Shown here piece by piece: positions 9,401-17,370 of a stretch of DNA of 64,000 bases; position 1 is the stretch's first letter; each line of letters starts with the position of its first letter. The DNA comes from Strigamia acuminata (taxonomy: Eukaryota; Arthropoda; Chilopoda; Geophilomorpha; Linotaeniidae). A model generated the notes under the pieces. That model did not search any database. It was given only the letters and a program-made list of their open reading frames with translations, and was not told where the DNA came from. The stretch is from positions 43,532,581-43,596,580 of the forward strand of contig OX442314.1 of assembly GCA_949358305.1 (NCBI GenBank), given 5' to 3'. The position numbers and the translations under genes are program-made.

Positions 9401-10214
9401 AAGGCGCATCTCCAGTCGGAATTGGATGTTCCAACGTGGGGTGGCAGCCAGCTTTGTCACTAAACACATGTCTGTATTTTTCTACAAGAGTTAAGATTTG
9501 AGATCTCTGCCTTGGTGACAAATTGCTTTTTGCTAACAGTCTCTGGCTCAAATCAGCCGTGGAGACAGAAGGTGACTTTGATTCTGCAACCAAAGCATCC
9601 CATCGATCCATTATTGCATTTCCAAGTTCTTCAGGCGATGGTGGGTCGTCGAAGGGAAATGTGTCATGTGGAAAATCAAGAAAGAAATATTCTCGATCTG
9701 TTAGATTGAGAACAATCCTATTTTCGATAATCCAAGAGCAACCTAATAATATAAATTTGGAAGCTGATGGAAGAACAGTAAATGTCACAGGGATTTCACC
9801 ACCCCGCCACTTGAGTGGCAATGTGATTGTTCCGATTGGACGTGTTGGTCTATCGCCAGTGTATACAACTCGATTTTCTAAAAATGGAGTCATAAAGTGC
9901 AAGAGGTTTAGCTTTTTAAGCATTCCTCCGCTGATGTACCTATGGGTTGCCCCAGTATCCATCAGAGCGGTGACTTTTAAGCCGTTTAGTGTTGCTTTGA
10001 AGTAAGGCAGGGGAGTAATACTCTTTCCTGTCTTTAAAGCAACGTTAACATGATCGATTTCAGGTTCTGTGGAAAAAACCACGCGAGGATCTGGCTCTGT
10101 GGATGAAATGTCATCAAATAGCGCATCCTCCATGTCTTCTTCCATTGGAATCAACACAATAGTGAGAGCGCAGTCGTCAGTTACTCGGGGGTTTCTGTCG
10201 ACTGCGACTCCTCG
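6447..10214 (-). CDS. pol: Gypsy-1 Pol (protease, RT, RNase H, integrase)
   Basis: Pol is read in the -1 frame from the slip at 10214, giving about 1,255 residues; the numbers below count from the GTG at 10157. Aspartic protease: MDTGATH, Asp67. Reverse transcriptase: Asp343 in LDLTKGYYQ and YLDD at 405-408. RNase H: Asp554, Glu596, Asp621. Integrase: HHCC finger at 795-833 (His795, His800, Cys830, Cys833), then Asp863, Asp922 and Glu957 with D35E spacing. A GPY/F-like segment near 1110 (EGPYVITK) precedes a Pro-rich tail with an imprecise internal repeat (ATILPTPVQP / ATKLPTPVKP). The order PR-RT-RH-IN is that of Ty3/gypsy. Every catalytic residue is present and there is no stop, so the copy may be active. 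Confidence 0.96.
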   Translation of the reverse strand, partial: RGVAVDRNPRVTDDCALTIVLIPMEEDMEDALFDDISSTEPDPRVVFSTEPEIDHVNVALKTGKSITPLPYFKATLNGLKVTALMDTGATHRYISGGMLKKLNLLHFMTPFLENRVVYTGDRPTRPIGTITLPLKWRGGEIPVTFTVLPSASKFILLGCSWIIENRIVLNLTDREYFFLDFPHDTFPFDDPPSPEELGNAIMDRWDALVAESKSPSVSTADLSQRLLAKSNLSPRQRSQILTLVEKYRHVFSDKAGCHPTLEHPIPTGDAPSFRCKDRPMNPKKAEIYRELVAELLRDGWAEPCEGSYKNPPVIVAKKDGGYRLCIDFRWLNKITIKDVYQMPSISMILACLGGKKFFSTLDLTKGYYQIKLKPSDKKKTAFSTSDGTYQFTRMPFGLCNAPSAFQRMMDQVLGTAQHKWALAYLDDIIIFSDSFEEHLQHLDDILSKLDKNKLTASPSKSFICPEELNFLGFTMSNGGYSPNNDKVEAILNYPTPSSIKQLQRFIGMVVFYAALIPKLSITQKPFFALLKKDTKWEWSEECNVAFEYLKNQLAKGIVLPLPDFARNFTIHTDASGGGLGAVLMQLDDHGALRPVAYASRTLQGAENNYSTTDLECLAVVWAVDKFKPYIEYSEYQVETDHHALRFLMTMENPAGRLARWAMKLQNENFTIKYRKGTDNQVADALSRVSLDNGNPLEGKATLTEIIEPVALAYLTNETDYPMSFENIILQQRADKHLSKLIEWLELDDGQPRPELPKFLEERQYDCTLTRKGMLIIYAPFKTDFFVEEEDLGIGFKIFIPPSLQLAALQLIHDHPMAGHGGVEVTLERLKRVYFWPGMQKEVKLHVASCNRCQRCKPIQRKPKGLMVPTSPKIGRFEKIGIDLIGPLPRTSNRNRFILVVVDYATGWMEATPLRSAKMTAIAPILKRFFSCHGCPRFMLSDNGPQFISDVFQTLCDDAGVVPIKATPYHPQTNLTERVNRNIKIMLRIFTFEHDHWDRCIDQINFALHSAPNVSTGFTPAILTYGRELRPFWDNRDVSYDTPFDPNRPYDAVRMLVARHRTLIAAALKNKSLAQAKQKTYYDQHRSDDKFEIGDLVLLKTHPLSNAANRYAASLEDRFEGPYVITKVFNNNAYALAKPITLQARGTHNIVKLRRFIPSEEKAEWPILDKEDEEVLENQPVDTGTATILPTPVQPTESGIATKLPTPVKPFGKPKRIKPLLLPQVDSQKPTTARPKPNSDSNRPSRNHVLPIRYRD

Positions 10215-10220
10215 TTTCCC
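10169..10220 (-). promoter_or_regulatory. Programmed -1 frameshift signal, gag/pol of Gypsy-1
   Basis: On the element strand the heptamer GGGAAAC (10214-10220) is phased G GGA AAC in the gag frame, the canonical X XXY YYZ slippery site. Seven nucleotides later CGCAGTCG (10199-10206) pairs perfectly with CGACTGCG (10169-10176), an 8-bp stem whose loop contains the gag stop codon. Slipping back one base enters exactly the open pol frame. Confidence 0.85.
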
Positions 10221-11782
10221 GCCATGTCAGGCCAGCCACCAAATTCATTGGCTGCAAGCATAGCCTGCATCATGCTGTGTTGGGCAGCGGCGATTGTTTC
10301 CATTGCTGCTTTAGCGGCTTCCACTTTAAGGGGGCAATCCCTTTCAAAGTGTGCGCCACCGCAGCCCCAGCAACCGCCAACTCTTGGTTTGGTCGCATAG
10401 TCTTTGAGCCTATTGCTCGGGACTAGCGCCTTCTCGTTGCCTTCTGCGGCCTTTGTTGCTGCTATCGCAGCATTTTTAGGCGCAGGGAACAGTGTTCTAT
10501 TGTTTGGATTTCTCAATCCAAACGGAACAAATTTCGGTTTATCTCCACCCGCAGCATTTGGTATTGTTACCATTTGCTGGTTGGATTTTTGAATTGGCGT
10601 AACAGTTTCTGTTTTTGCCGCCTCGATGATTGCTGCATTTGTCACAGTTTCCTGATTTATAATCGCGGCCTCCGTAGCAATGCAAGCTTTCCTGAGCGAC
10701 GCCCAAGTGTTCTCCAAATTAATGGCATTTGCGACCATGTTCTTGGCCGCTGGGCGCAGAATTGCCAGCACTTTTTGAATTTGCTGGCTCTCGTGCACAG
10801 GAATAGTCAATTGAGCGTATAACTTCTCGAGTCTTATCACCACTTGGGTGGCAGACTCATGAGACAGTTGCTGTGTTTTAGCAATTTCTGCTAAAAGCAG
10901 CGCATCGCTCGGACGAAAATGGGTGATAAATTCATGTTCGAATTCCTCCCAATTCGTTTTGGCATGAGAAGAGAACCATGTGGCCGCATCTCCTCGGAAA
11001 AACTTAAACAAATGCTCAGCAAGCACTTGGTTCAGATAGGGCAAAGCAAAGCGTAGAGAACGTTTTAAATCAATAAGGAAAGACTTAGCTTTCGTTTTGT
11101 CCCCTGCAAACGCTTCAATTCCAATGGATTTGACTCGTTTACTTAGCTCTACTTCATCCATTGGCCTGGGAGCAGGCATAGCCTGGTCAGTTTTGTGAAG
11201 AAACTTTTCTCCCCAAGCCAGAAAAAGAGGATTTCCAGTCGTAGGCGTTGAGCCTGTGCTGGATCCAGAGTTTGGTGTTGTCACGGTGGGAGAAATCGTG
11301 TTTGAGATTGCAGATTGTGCTCTCAAATTCGATTGTCCAGCCGCCACCACGCTGTCAACGATAGCTTTTTGACTAGCTATCATCTTCAACAAGCTTTCAT
11401 TCGATAATTTCGCAGAGTCTAACTCCTGCAAAGCATGAGTTAACCGGTCGCTAATATCACCGAATTCCGTGCGCGTTTGCGTTAATTGACGCATAGTGCT
11501 ATCCGATTTGTCTTGGAGTTCCACCAAGTGATCGGCTACTTTCAGAAGCGTGTCTTCCCACACTTCGTAGGTTGTCATATCATCGATAACTAGATTAAAG
11601 ACGTTGCAAGTCGTTTCAAGCATCGCTTGATCCAACAATTTAACTTTAGGACTTGACATATCGTCGTTTGAAGAAGCAATCGAATTGTTATCCGAGTCGT
11701 TCAAATCTGAATCCGTTGCGGGTGTGAAAGAATTAGGTGCAGGAGAGTCCCACGTGGTCTTACCAGTTCTGGTCGCTGGCAT
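10181..11782 (-). CDS. gag: Gypsy-1 Gag
   Basis: The frame is open from TTG 11875, but the first ATG is at 11782 (MPATRTGKTTWDSP), giving 533 residues. A Ser/Asp-rich N-terminus leads to a predicted coiled coil, then a retrotransposon-gag capsid region (counted from 11875, about 270-400, with FKFFRGDAATWFSSH and the following FITHFRP). Near the C-terminus CWGCGGAHFERDC is a zinc knuckle of the CX2CX3HX4C type, one residue shorter than the retroviral CX2CX4HX4C. Gag forms the particle and packages the RNA. The last 12 codons overlap the pol frame and contain the slippery site. The N-terminal 31 codons before the ATG might be used if the leader is spliced onto gag. Confidence 0.92.
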   Translation of the reverse strand: MPATRTGKTTWDSPAPNSFTPATDSDLNDSDNNSIASSNDDMSSPKVKLLDQAMLETTCNVFNLVIDDMTTYEVWEDTLLKVADHLVELQDKSDSTMRQLTQTRTEFGDISDRLTHALQELDSAKLSNESLLKMIASQKAIVDSVVAAGQSNLRAQSAISNTISPTVTTPNSGSSTGSTPTTGNPLFLAWGEKFLHKTDQAMPAPRPMDEVELSKRVKSIGIEAFAGDKTKAKSFLIDLKRSLRFALPYLNQVLAEHLFKFFRGDAATWFSSHAKTNWEEFEHEFITHFRPSDALLLAEIAKTQQLSHESATQVVIRLEKLYAQLTIPVHESQQIQKVLAILRPAAKNMVANAINLENTWASLRKACIATEAAIINQETVTNAAIIEAAKTETVTPIQKSNQQMVTIPNAAGGDKPKFVPFGLRNPNNRTLFPAPKNAAIAATKAAEGNEKALVPSNRLKDYATKPRVGGCWGCGGAHFERDCPLKVEAAKAAMETIAAAQHSMMQAMLAANEFGGWPDMAGNEESQSTETPE

Positions 11783-11910
11783 TGACACAATGTGACCAAA
11801 AGCAGGACCGCAGCTTGCAAGGTGAACAAGTGGAATTAAGTCACGACCAATGAGGAGACAGGAGATTAGGCTCAAGTAGCCATTCTTGGGAGAGGGATTA
11901 GTGATGTCAC

Positions 11911-11923
11911 TTCCCCCCCCTGG
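11911..11923 (-). other. Second polypurine tract upstream of gag (Gypsy-1)
   Basis: CCAGGGGGGGGAA on the element strand repeats the polypurine tract at the 3' LTR, and the next bases (GTGAC) resemble the LTR start. It may be an extra plus-strand primer or a scar of an old recombination. Confidence 0.45.
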
Positions 11924-12661
11924 TTTCCCATTGGTAGAAAAATTAAATTAATTCATGGAATTGATTTCCCAGAGTTCCAAGAAAATGTCAAAATTTAAAA
12001 TTCCAATCATTCTCGAAAATTCCGAGATTTCCACATGTTTTTCTATTGTTTTCAGGTCGCCATCTTGATTTTTTGACAAAAAATAAAACTTTGACCAATA
12101 TAAATGCCGAATTTTCTCCATTTCTGAAGAGAAACAACATTTTTTTGAAAGCAAAATAGAAATTTGTTTGGAACTAGAAGTTCTGAACCAGATCAAAATG
12201 GTCTGATTCCACAAAAACATGACTTTTGTGCTTTTCTAAAAAAGCACGAAATCATGTCTGTAGAACTTCGAAATTTTCAAACCAGTTAATTTTATCATTG
12301 TTGGCAACAAATAACAAAATCAAACCGCGCTAGCGCGCAGACAAACCGATTCTTGATGCCTCGCAAGAAGAAACAGAGGAAGAAAGATAAGAAAATAAAA
12401 ATAAAAAATTACAAAATACTGGGTGTTTTTTAATCTAAAAGACACTCAAAAAGTTCCAATTTTTAGCAGAAGGTTTTTGCAGATATTTACACTACGGGGA
12501 TATTGTTGCAATCTCTTCTTCTGCCCCAAGAGACCAACAAACGCGCCCGCTCACCCCTTTCGGAGACTCATTCCAGTCTGCACGAGGCTGCCTTTCGACA
12601 GAAACGTGCCTACACTGAGATGTCTGTTCATCCCAATGAAATGGTGTTTTTTGTGGAACAG
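11924..12661. other. Gypsy-1 leader, gag-proximal part
   Basis: The stretch is AT-rich with a GC-richer patch at about 12500-12660. On the element strand I see possible splice sites, such as GGG|GTGAGC near 12560 and an acceptor TGTCTTTTAG near 12434, but no convincing frame that continues into gag. Confidence 0.3.
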
Positions 12662-13338
12662 TCAGTTGCACTTAAAGTAAGAAGGAAATGCATCTTCTGT
12701 CCCTAGTCGCCTTGGGTCCCACCCTTCAGCCGCCATTGTGAAGCCATATCGCCCTCCATTTGGCGCTGTATACAACCCGGCATTTGAGGTGATTACTACC
12801 GCTGTCAGGTGTGGAGTCCCAAGAAAACCATGAAAATCATAGATAGGGAAGTTTAGAGAAAAAGTAAAAAATGAAAAAGATGTAAAAACAACTAATTTCC
12901 AAATTACAGAGATTGCTCCAGACTGTGGTTCGAGCACAGTCCTTTAACAAACTGCAGTAGCCCAGAAATCAAGCAAGAGTGAATAAAATTCAGAAACAAA
13001 AGTTACAGGCTAGATTCCCAATCTTTTTTCAAAGTTGGTAGCTACCTGAACGCACAGATATCGTTCCTACGCCCTAACGAACTCTCTGTGCCATTTGAGC
13101 ACTTCACCATCGGTATCCCCGTACCTCCGGCAGCTCTCCCTGCTGTCCGTGTCCCAATTTCAGCAACTCTTGGGTTAAATACGTTAACTTGCAGTTGCCT
13201 ACCAACCAGTACACGGGACAGGGTAGGATTATGACCGATGTGAACCCGGATGAGCGCCTTGAGCAGCCACAACGCAACCCATAAATTATGAGTCGCAACA
13301 AAAATCAAGGCAGTCTTCCCATGTGTGCGGACACTTCG
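12662..13338 (-). CDS. Intron-containing frame in the Gypsy-1 leader, unrecognised
   Basis: Three GC-rich exons on the element strand join in one open frame of 158 codons: 13338-13046, 12951-12908 and 12801-12662. The two introns (94 and 106 nt) start GTAGCT and GTAATT, end CTGCAG and TGACAG, and have T-rich 3' halves, as expected of sense-strand introns; the same segments on the plus strand are purine-rich. Phases are kept across both joins. There is no ATG at the 5' edge, so an upstream exon or a non-AUG start is needed. The protein holds hydrophobic stretches and an ITSNAGLYTAPNGGRYGF segment; I recognise no family. It could be captured host sequence or an element-specific leader protein. 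Confidence 0.4.
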
Positions 13339-13768
13339 CTGCTACTCGGGTCCAACTACACGCCAACTCACCGCACGTGACTGTTCCCGCGCCAGCGACC
13401 ACTAAGCTAGCAACCTGCATCCAAGCGACTAAACGTCCTACAAGAAATTTGGTGTCACTCAAAGCTCAGTTCAACATCGCCTCCTCGCCCGGCCCATAAT
13501 GGAACCAGTGATTGCAGCGTGGCACCTGGAATATGACCGCTTCTCCCCCGTGGGATTTGGTTTGCTGGTGGCCACCAGCGCGCCTCCTCCACGAATCGAG
13601 TTTGAATACGCTGCAGACTGTCCCATTACTTTTACTTGGGCTGCGCACCAAGAAATAGAAATAATAAAGAAGGTTTGGAATTATATTCCCCTCCCAACCA
13701 CTCAGTTTTTTAGGCTAAGCTAGAAAGGAATAGAAGACCGTTGGAAAGTGTGGCTAGTGTAAGTCCCG

Positions 13769-13867
13769 GCTTGCCAGTACCCAGGCAAGCTGGACATGCA
13801 AAGCCACCAATTTTTGTCTGATCAGGGTCCAATGGTCAGCGATTAGCGGCCGTTTCGCCTGCTGACC
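13769..13867 (-). ncRNA. Two stem-loops in the Gypsy-1 leader
   Basis: GCTTGCC pairs with GGCAAGC (13769-13775 / 13784-13790, 8-nt loop) and GGTCAGC with GCTGACC (13834-13840 / 13861-13867, 20-nt loop). Both stems are perfect, 7 bp long, and lie 110-230 nt downstream of the primer-binding site, where retroelements often keep packaging or dimerisation signals. Confidence 0.4.
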
Positions 13868-13980
13868 CCCTATCACAATCATGACCAAGGAAATTTCCCC
13901 CTCTAGTTGAAAGAAAAAATTCATTTAATATTGTGCTTCACACAATCAGTAAATTAGAATAGTATTCGCAAGAGAATTCA

Positions 13981-13998
13981 AAATCCTGGACGGGCCCA
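13981..13998 (-). promoter_or_regulatory. Gypsy-1 primer-binding site candidate
   Basis: Four nt after the 5' LTR the element strand reads TGGGCCCGTCCAGGATTT. TGG is the complement of a tRNA CCA end and the GGATTT fits a T-arm. I cannot name the tRNA. Confidence 0.5.
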
Positions 13999-14002
13999 CA
14001 AT

Positions 14003-14625
14003 TGTGAGTGTTCGGACGGACGCCACGTGGTCGGGGGAGAGCCACGGAGGCGCTGGACGCAACACACACGATAAAACAAACCACGAAATACACGGAGACA
14101 CAATATAGTTTTAGTTATGGCTTTATTAGATGTCTAGGGGTATGATTGTAGTGTCCCATAGTGTATTTCCCAAGGCGGCGGTTCCTTCGAACCGTCCCTA
14201 ATCAGACCGCGTGGCACGGCGGCCATCGGCCGCCATGACACACGAGGTCGGTAATCGGTTTTGGGCCACGCCGCCGAAGTTACGGTTAACGTCCGGCGGA
14301 CGTGGCGCAACTGGACGCTCAGGTCCCGGCGGGCGATATCATCGCCACGCCGATAGTTTGGGTTATCTCAATAGCCAGTTTTGGAGGCGGTCGCAACACG
14401 ACCGTTCGCCTTGCTGGTTGATCAACAACTCTCTTGTCCCTACGGGGACCAACCACTTCCGGAAGGGCGACTTCCGGGGCCCGATCCTGCTTGACCAAAG
14501 GCCCGCAGCTCCACCTGGTTGCGGGGGACCGCAACAGGCTGCGCGAGATACGAGAGGCGCTGGAGCTGCGCCAAGTGCATTGCCGTTGCAGTGCAGCGAC
14601 CCGTGCGCAGGGGCAGCTGGTCACA
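14003..14625 (-). repeat. Gypsy-1 5' LTR
   Basis: The 623-bp direct repeat of 4553-5175 is followed by the CTCT target duplication at 14626-14629 and then the rest of the interrupted sat2 block. Confidence 0.95.
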
Positions 14626-14629
14626 CTCT

Positions 14630-15068
14630 GTACACCGATTTTTAGCGAAAATCACCAATTTTTCGCTTAAAATCGGTGATTTTTGCTAAAAATCGGTGAT
14701 TTTTGCTAAAAATCGGTGATTTTTGCTAAAAATCGGTGATTTTTGCTAAAAATCGGTGATTTTTGCTAAAAATCGGTGATTTTTGCTAAAAATCGGTGAT
14801 TTTTGCTAAAAATCGGTGTTTTATCGCTTAAAATTGGTGATTTTTTGGTGATTTTTGCTAGAAATCGGTTTTTTATCGATTAAAATCGGTGAATTATGCT
14901 AAAAATTAGTGATTTTCGTTACAAATTGGTGATTTTCGCTAAAAATCGGTGTTTTTTGGCTAAAAATCGGTGTTTTTTGGCTAAAAATCGGTGTTTTTTG
15001 GCTAAAAATCGGTGTTTTTTGGCTAAAAATCGGTGTTTTTTAGCTAAAAATCGGTGATTTTTCGCTAA
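14630..15068 (+). repeat. sat2 tandem array, continuation
   Basis: The array goes on with TGATTTTTGCTAAAAATCGG units, then switches to a variant of about 22-23 bp (GGTGTTTTTTGGCTAAAAATC) repeated about six times before unique DNA begins. Confidence 0.88.
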
Positions 15069-15206
15069 AATTCGACGTCACGCGATTGTATAACGTTTTC
15101 CCTAACACATTCAACCAATAAACAACCAATAAACAATCTTTACACATTCTCATTCTCTGTCGTGCCTAGAGTAGAAACAATCGACTTATTATTTTTTCCT
15201 TTTCAT

Positions 15207-15547
15207 CATGACATTCACCTTGGACGTGCCGAATTTCCAGGATGCCATGCTGGCCGAAACGTCAGTTCGATCGTTTGTGGAAAGATTTCTTCGTTTCGAC
15301 CACTTGCCAATGTACGAAATACCGCTCCTTTCCGGAATTGTGGATCCAAAACGAAGTAAAAGTAATTAGGCGAGCGGTAGATTTGATCCTTCCCTTCTAC
15401 CTACAACCACGTCTAATCCAAGCATAGTTCCGTTGAATGCGACATAAATTGGGATTTGATGCGGTGCGTGGTAAAGAAATTTATTAGCGAAGAGATGGAA
15501 ATTTTCGAAAGCGAAAAAACACAAAATTCAGCAAATATTCACGATTA
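15207..15547 (+). pseudogene. Gene F copy A, internally deleted
   Basis: The copy starts MTFTLDVPNFQDAMLAETSV and is like the full-length copy at 47039. It shares that copy's frameshift in an AAAA run after the GIVDP segment, and then jumps across about 1,010 bp to the C-terminal tail (KKFI, ESEKTQNS region). Only about 50 codons can be read before a stop. Its upstream region, with AACAACCAATAAACAATC, is the same in all three copies. Copy B has the same deletion, so the deletion is older than the duplication of this block. Confidence 0.75.
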
Positions 15548-16052
15548 AAACATCATTTTCACTCAACTTTCACTTTTAGAAGGCTAAATATTTCCATTTA
15601 TCAAATGTAAACCACTTAAAACACAAAATTTAATCATTTTTCCAATTATAAAATCTTGAAATAAATCAATCAAAAATGAAATCATTGATAAATATCCAAC
15701 CCTGAAACTTATTGCTAAGTCAGTTTTCACTGCCATGGAATTTTCATCAGTTATTGAAAATAATACAAACACAGTAAGAAAATTGCAAAAAAATTGTTCT
15801 ATTTTTTCTACATTTTCCGAAATTTAAAATTAACACGTGTATATAAACTGCATTTGTGTATCTTAAAAATATTATTATTATCAGAAATGCCGTTATACCG
15901 ACGTTATCCCCCGTGTATACACAATATAACGTATCGATAGCGTATACCCCACGAAGGAAGACATATTTAACCGAATTATACCAATGATTCAGTTAGTTAT
16001 TGCTTTGTAGAGGTTTCAGAATTAGGTCTTCTTGCTTCGATCATTTAACATT
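15548..16052 (+). other. Intergenic region and elongin C promoter, unit 1
   Basis: AT-rich 3' flank of gene F, then the upstream region of elongin C with inverted GTATAC/GTATAC motifs (CGTGTATACACAATATAACG, GCGTATACCCC). Similar motifs precede the SRPK-like gene near 58440-58590. No further gene is seen. Confidence 0.5.
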
Positions 16053-16406
16053 ATGACTACTACCGAAACTATCGAAATTATTCACAACGAAAGCCATTGC
16101 GTAGGAGCGGATTCGTTGTGCGTGAAATTGATCGCCGACGATGGAACCGAATTCATCATACTGCGGGAACATGCCATTCAGTCGGGGACCATTAAGGCCA
16201 TGCTCAGTGGGCCGGGCCAGTGGGCCGAATCCGAAACGAATCACGTCAAGTTCCGCGAAATTAAAGCCCCCGTGCTTAAAAAGGTTTGCGAATATTTGGC
16301 ATACAAAGCTAAATACCACGAAAGTCCCACAGAAATCCCCGAATTTCCGATTGACGTGGACATGTGCCTCGAGTTGATGATGGCCGCCAATTTCTTAGCT
16401 TGCTGA
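16053..16406 (+). CDS. ELOC: Elongin C, copy A
   Basis: The 117-residue single-exon frame matches elongin C (ELOC/TCEB1) through its length: [40 protein letters not shown]-like [27 protein letters not shown]-like [10 protein letters not shown] and the C-terminal [11 protein letters not shown]. Elongin C has a Skp1/BTB fold; it pairs with elongin B and links BC-box proteins such as VHL and SOCS proteins to cullin-2/5 ubiquitin ligases, and also belongs to the elongin transcription factor. The ATG at 16053 is chosen because the homology starts just after it. An identical protein is encoded at 27550. No intron is present, so this may be an old retrocopy or an intron-poor gene; the frame is intact. 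Confidence 0.95.
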   Translation: MTTTETIEIIHNESHCVGADSLCVKLIADDGTEFIILREHAIQSGTIKAMLSGPGQWAESETNHVKFREIKAPVLKKVCEYLAYKAKYHESPTEIPEFPIDVDMCLELMMAANFLAC

Positions 16407-17000
16407 AGAATGAAATTGAATTCATTTTTGTTTGTCAATTTTTCTCTTTAATTAATTAATCCATTTTTGTACACACAAAAAGTTACGTCATGTACGATTG
16501 ATTCGTGATAAAATTAATTTAATTTAATTAATCAAACTCAACCTAACGAACTCCTTCATAAAATCAAAATAAAATAAAATACAAAATAAAAATCATCCAC
16601 TTACAGAAATTAAAGTTAGACGAGCTCATTAACACTTAAGGGTGAAAGAACCTGGACATGGAAACCATTTCTTTCCTTGTTTACAACGCAAAAATTGAGG
16701 AAAAATAGCTCAAGATATTAAACCGGCACTGACCGTGTTTCTGTGAAATGTGAAATACAAAATATTATTATTATTGACGATTAAAACATTATTGATTTCA
16801 CTTTTATGAAATGTAAACCATTTAATTCGACCAACTTTGAAGGTTAAAACACAAAATTTAATCATTTTTCCAATTTTAAAATTATCCTGATTTTATAAAC
16901 CAAAAATAAAATCATTCAAAGTAATATGAAATTAATTAATTAATTATTAAAATTCAACCCTACAATTTTCACCAGGAATAACTTATGTATCAGTTGAAAA

Positions 17001-17047
<47 letters not shown>

Positions 17048-17089
17048 ATTAATAAATTGTTGTTTCTAATTTTTCCAAAATTTAAAATT
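16407..17089 (+). other. AT-rich flank of elongin C
   Basis: This contains a second copy of the 3' flank of gene F (about 16770-16985, compare 48378-48600), which indicates that elongin C was inserted between duplicated F flanks. An (AAAT)n microsatellite lies at about 17000-17056. No gene is seen. Confidence 0.55.
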
Positions 17090-17370
17090 AACACATGTGT
17101 AACCTTTATCTGACACTTTCTTGGCACTAACAAGTAAATAGCATTTCTGTATCTTAAAAATGCAAAAATAAACCAATTTTGTTTTACACCAAAAATATCT
17201 GTTTATTCGTTTCGCAGTTCGCACCAAACGCAACAAATTACAATCATTAAAATGACCAAAAACTACAAATTTGTTATCGGAGGGGTAACTCATCGGCATG
17301 AAATTCGGCGGCGGCATAAACATCCCCATGCCGATCGGTGGATACATCGGTGGCGAAGAAGAAGAAGAGA
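17090..17370 (-). pseudogene. U1-C remnant, unit 1
   Basis: The minus strand keeps the Pro/Met-rich C-terminal part of U1-C ([18 protein letters not shown]) and its 3' flank, like 48680-49000, but lacks the zinc finger. At about 17365 it runs into a piece of the gene F tail (ATGGAAATTTTCGAAAGCGA), so the 5' part was lost in a rearrangement. The copy at 28587-28867 is nearly identical. Confidence 0.75.

Larger units (their letters stand above)
4553..14625 (-). mobile_element. Gypsy-1: complete Ty3/gypsy retrotransposon
   Basis: The element is 10,073 bp on the minus strand: 5' LTR 14003-14625, primer-binding site, 2.1-kb leader, gag, pol in the -1 frame, a third ORF, polypurine tract, 3' LTR 4553-5175. 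The two 623-bp LTRs look identical and have TG...CA ends. The target duplication is CTCT (4549-4552 and 14626-14629); removing the element restores the sat2 starter sequence seen in the other array blocks. Gag and Pol are open and keep their catalytic residues, so the copy is young and may be functional. Confidence 0.95.

Noticed and set aside
12400-13730. Plus-strand reading of the Gypsy-1 leader as a host gene
   Set aside because: A plus-strand frame can also be strung together, but it needs introns of about 30 nt and its introns are purine-rich with no pyrimidine tract. The minus-strand model has normal-sized, T-rich introns.
16032-16052. Longer elongin C start at 16032
   Set aside because: That codon is not ATG; the first ATG, 16053, fits the family length.
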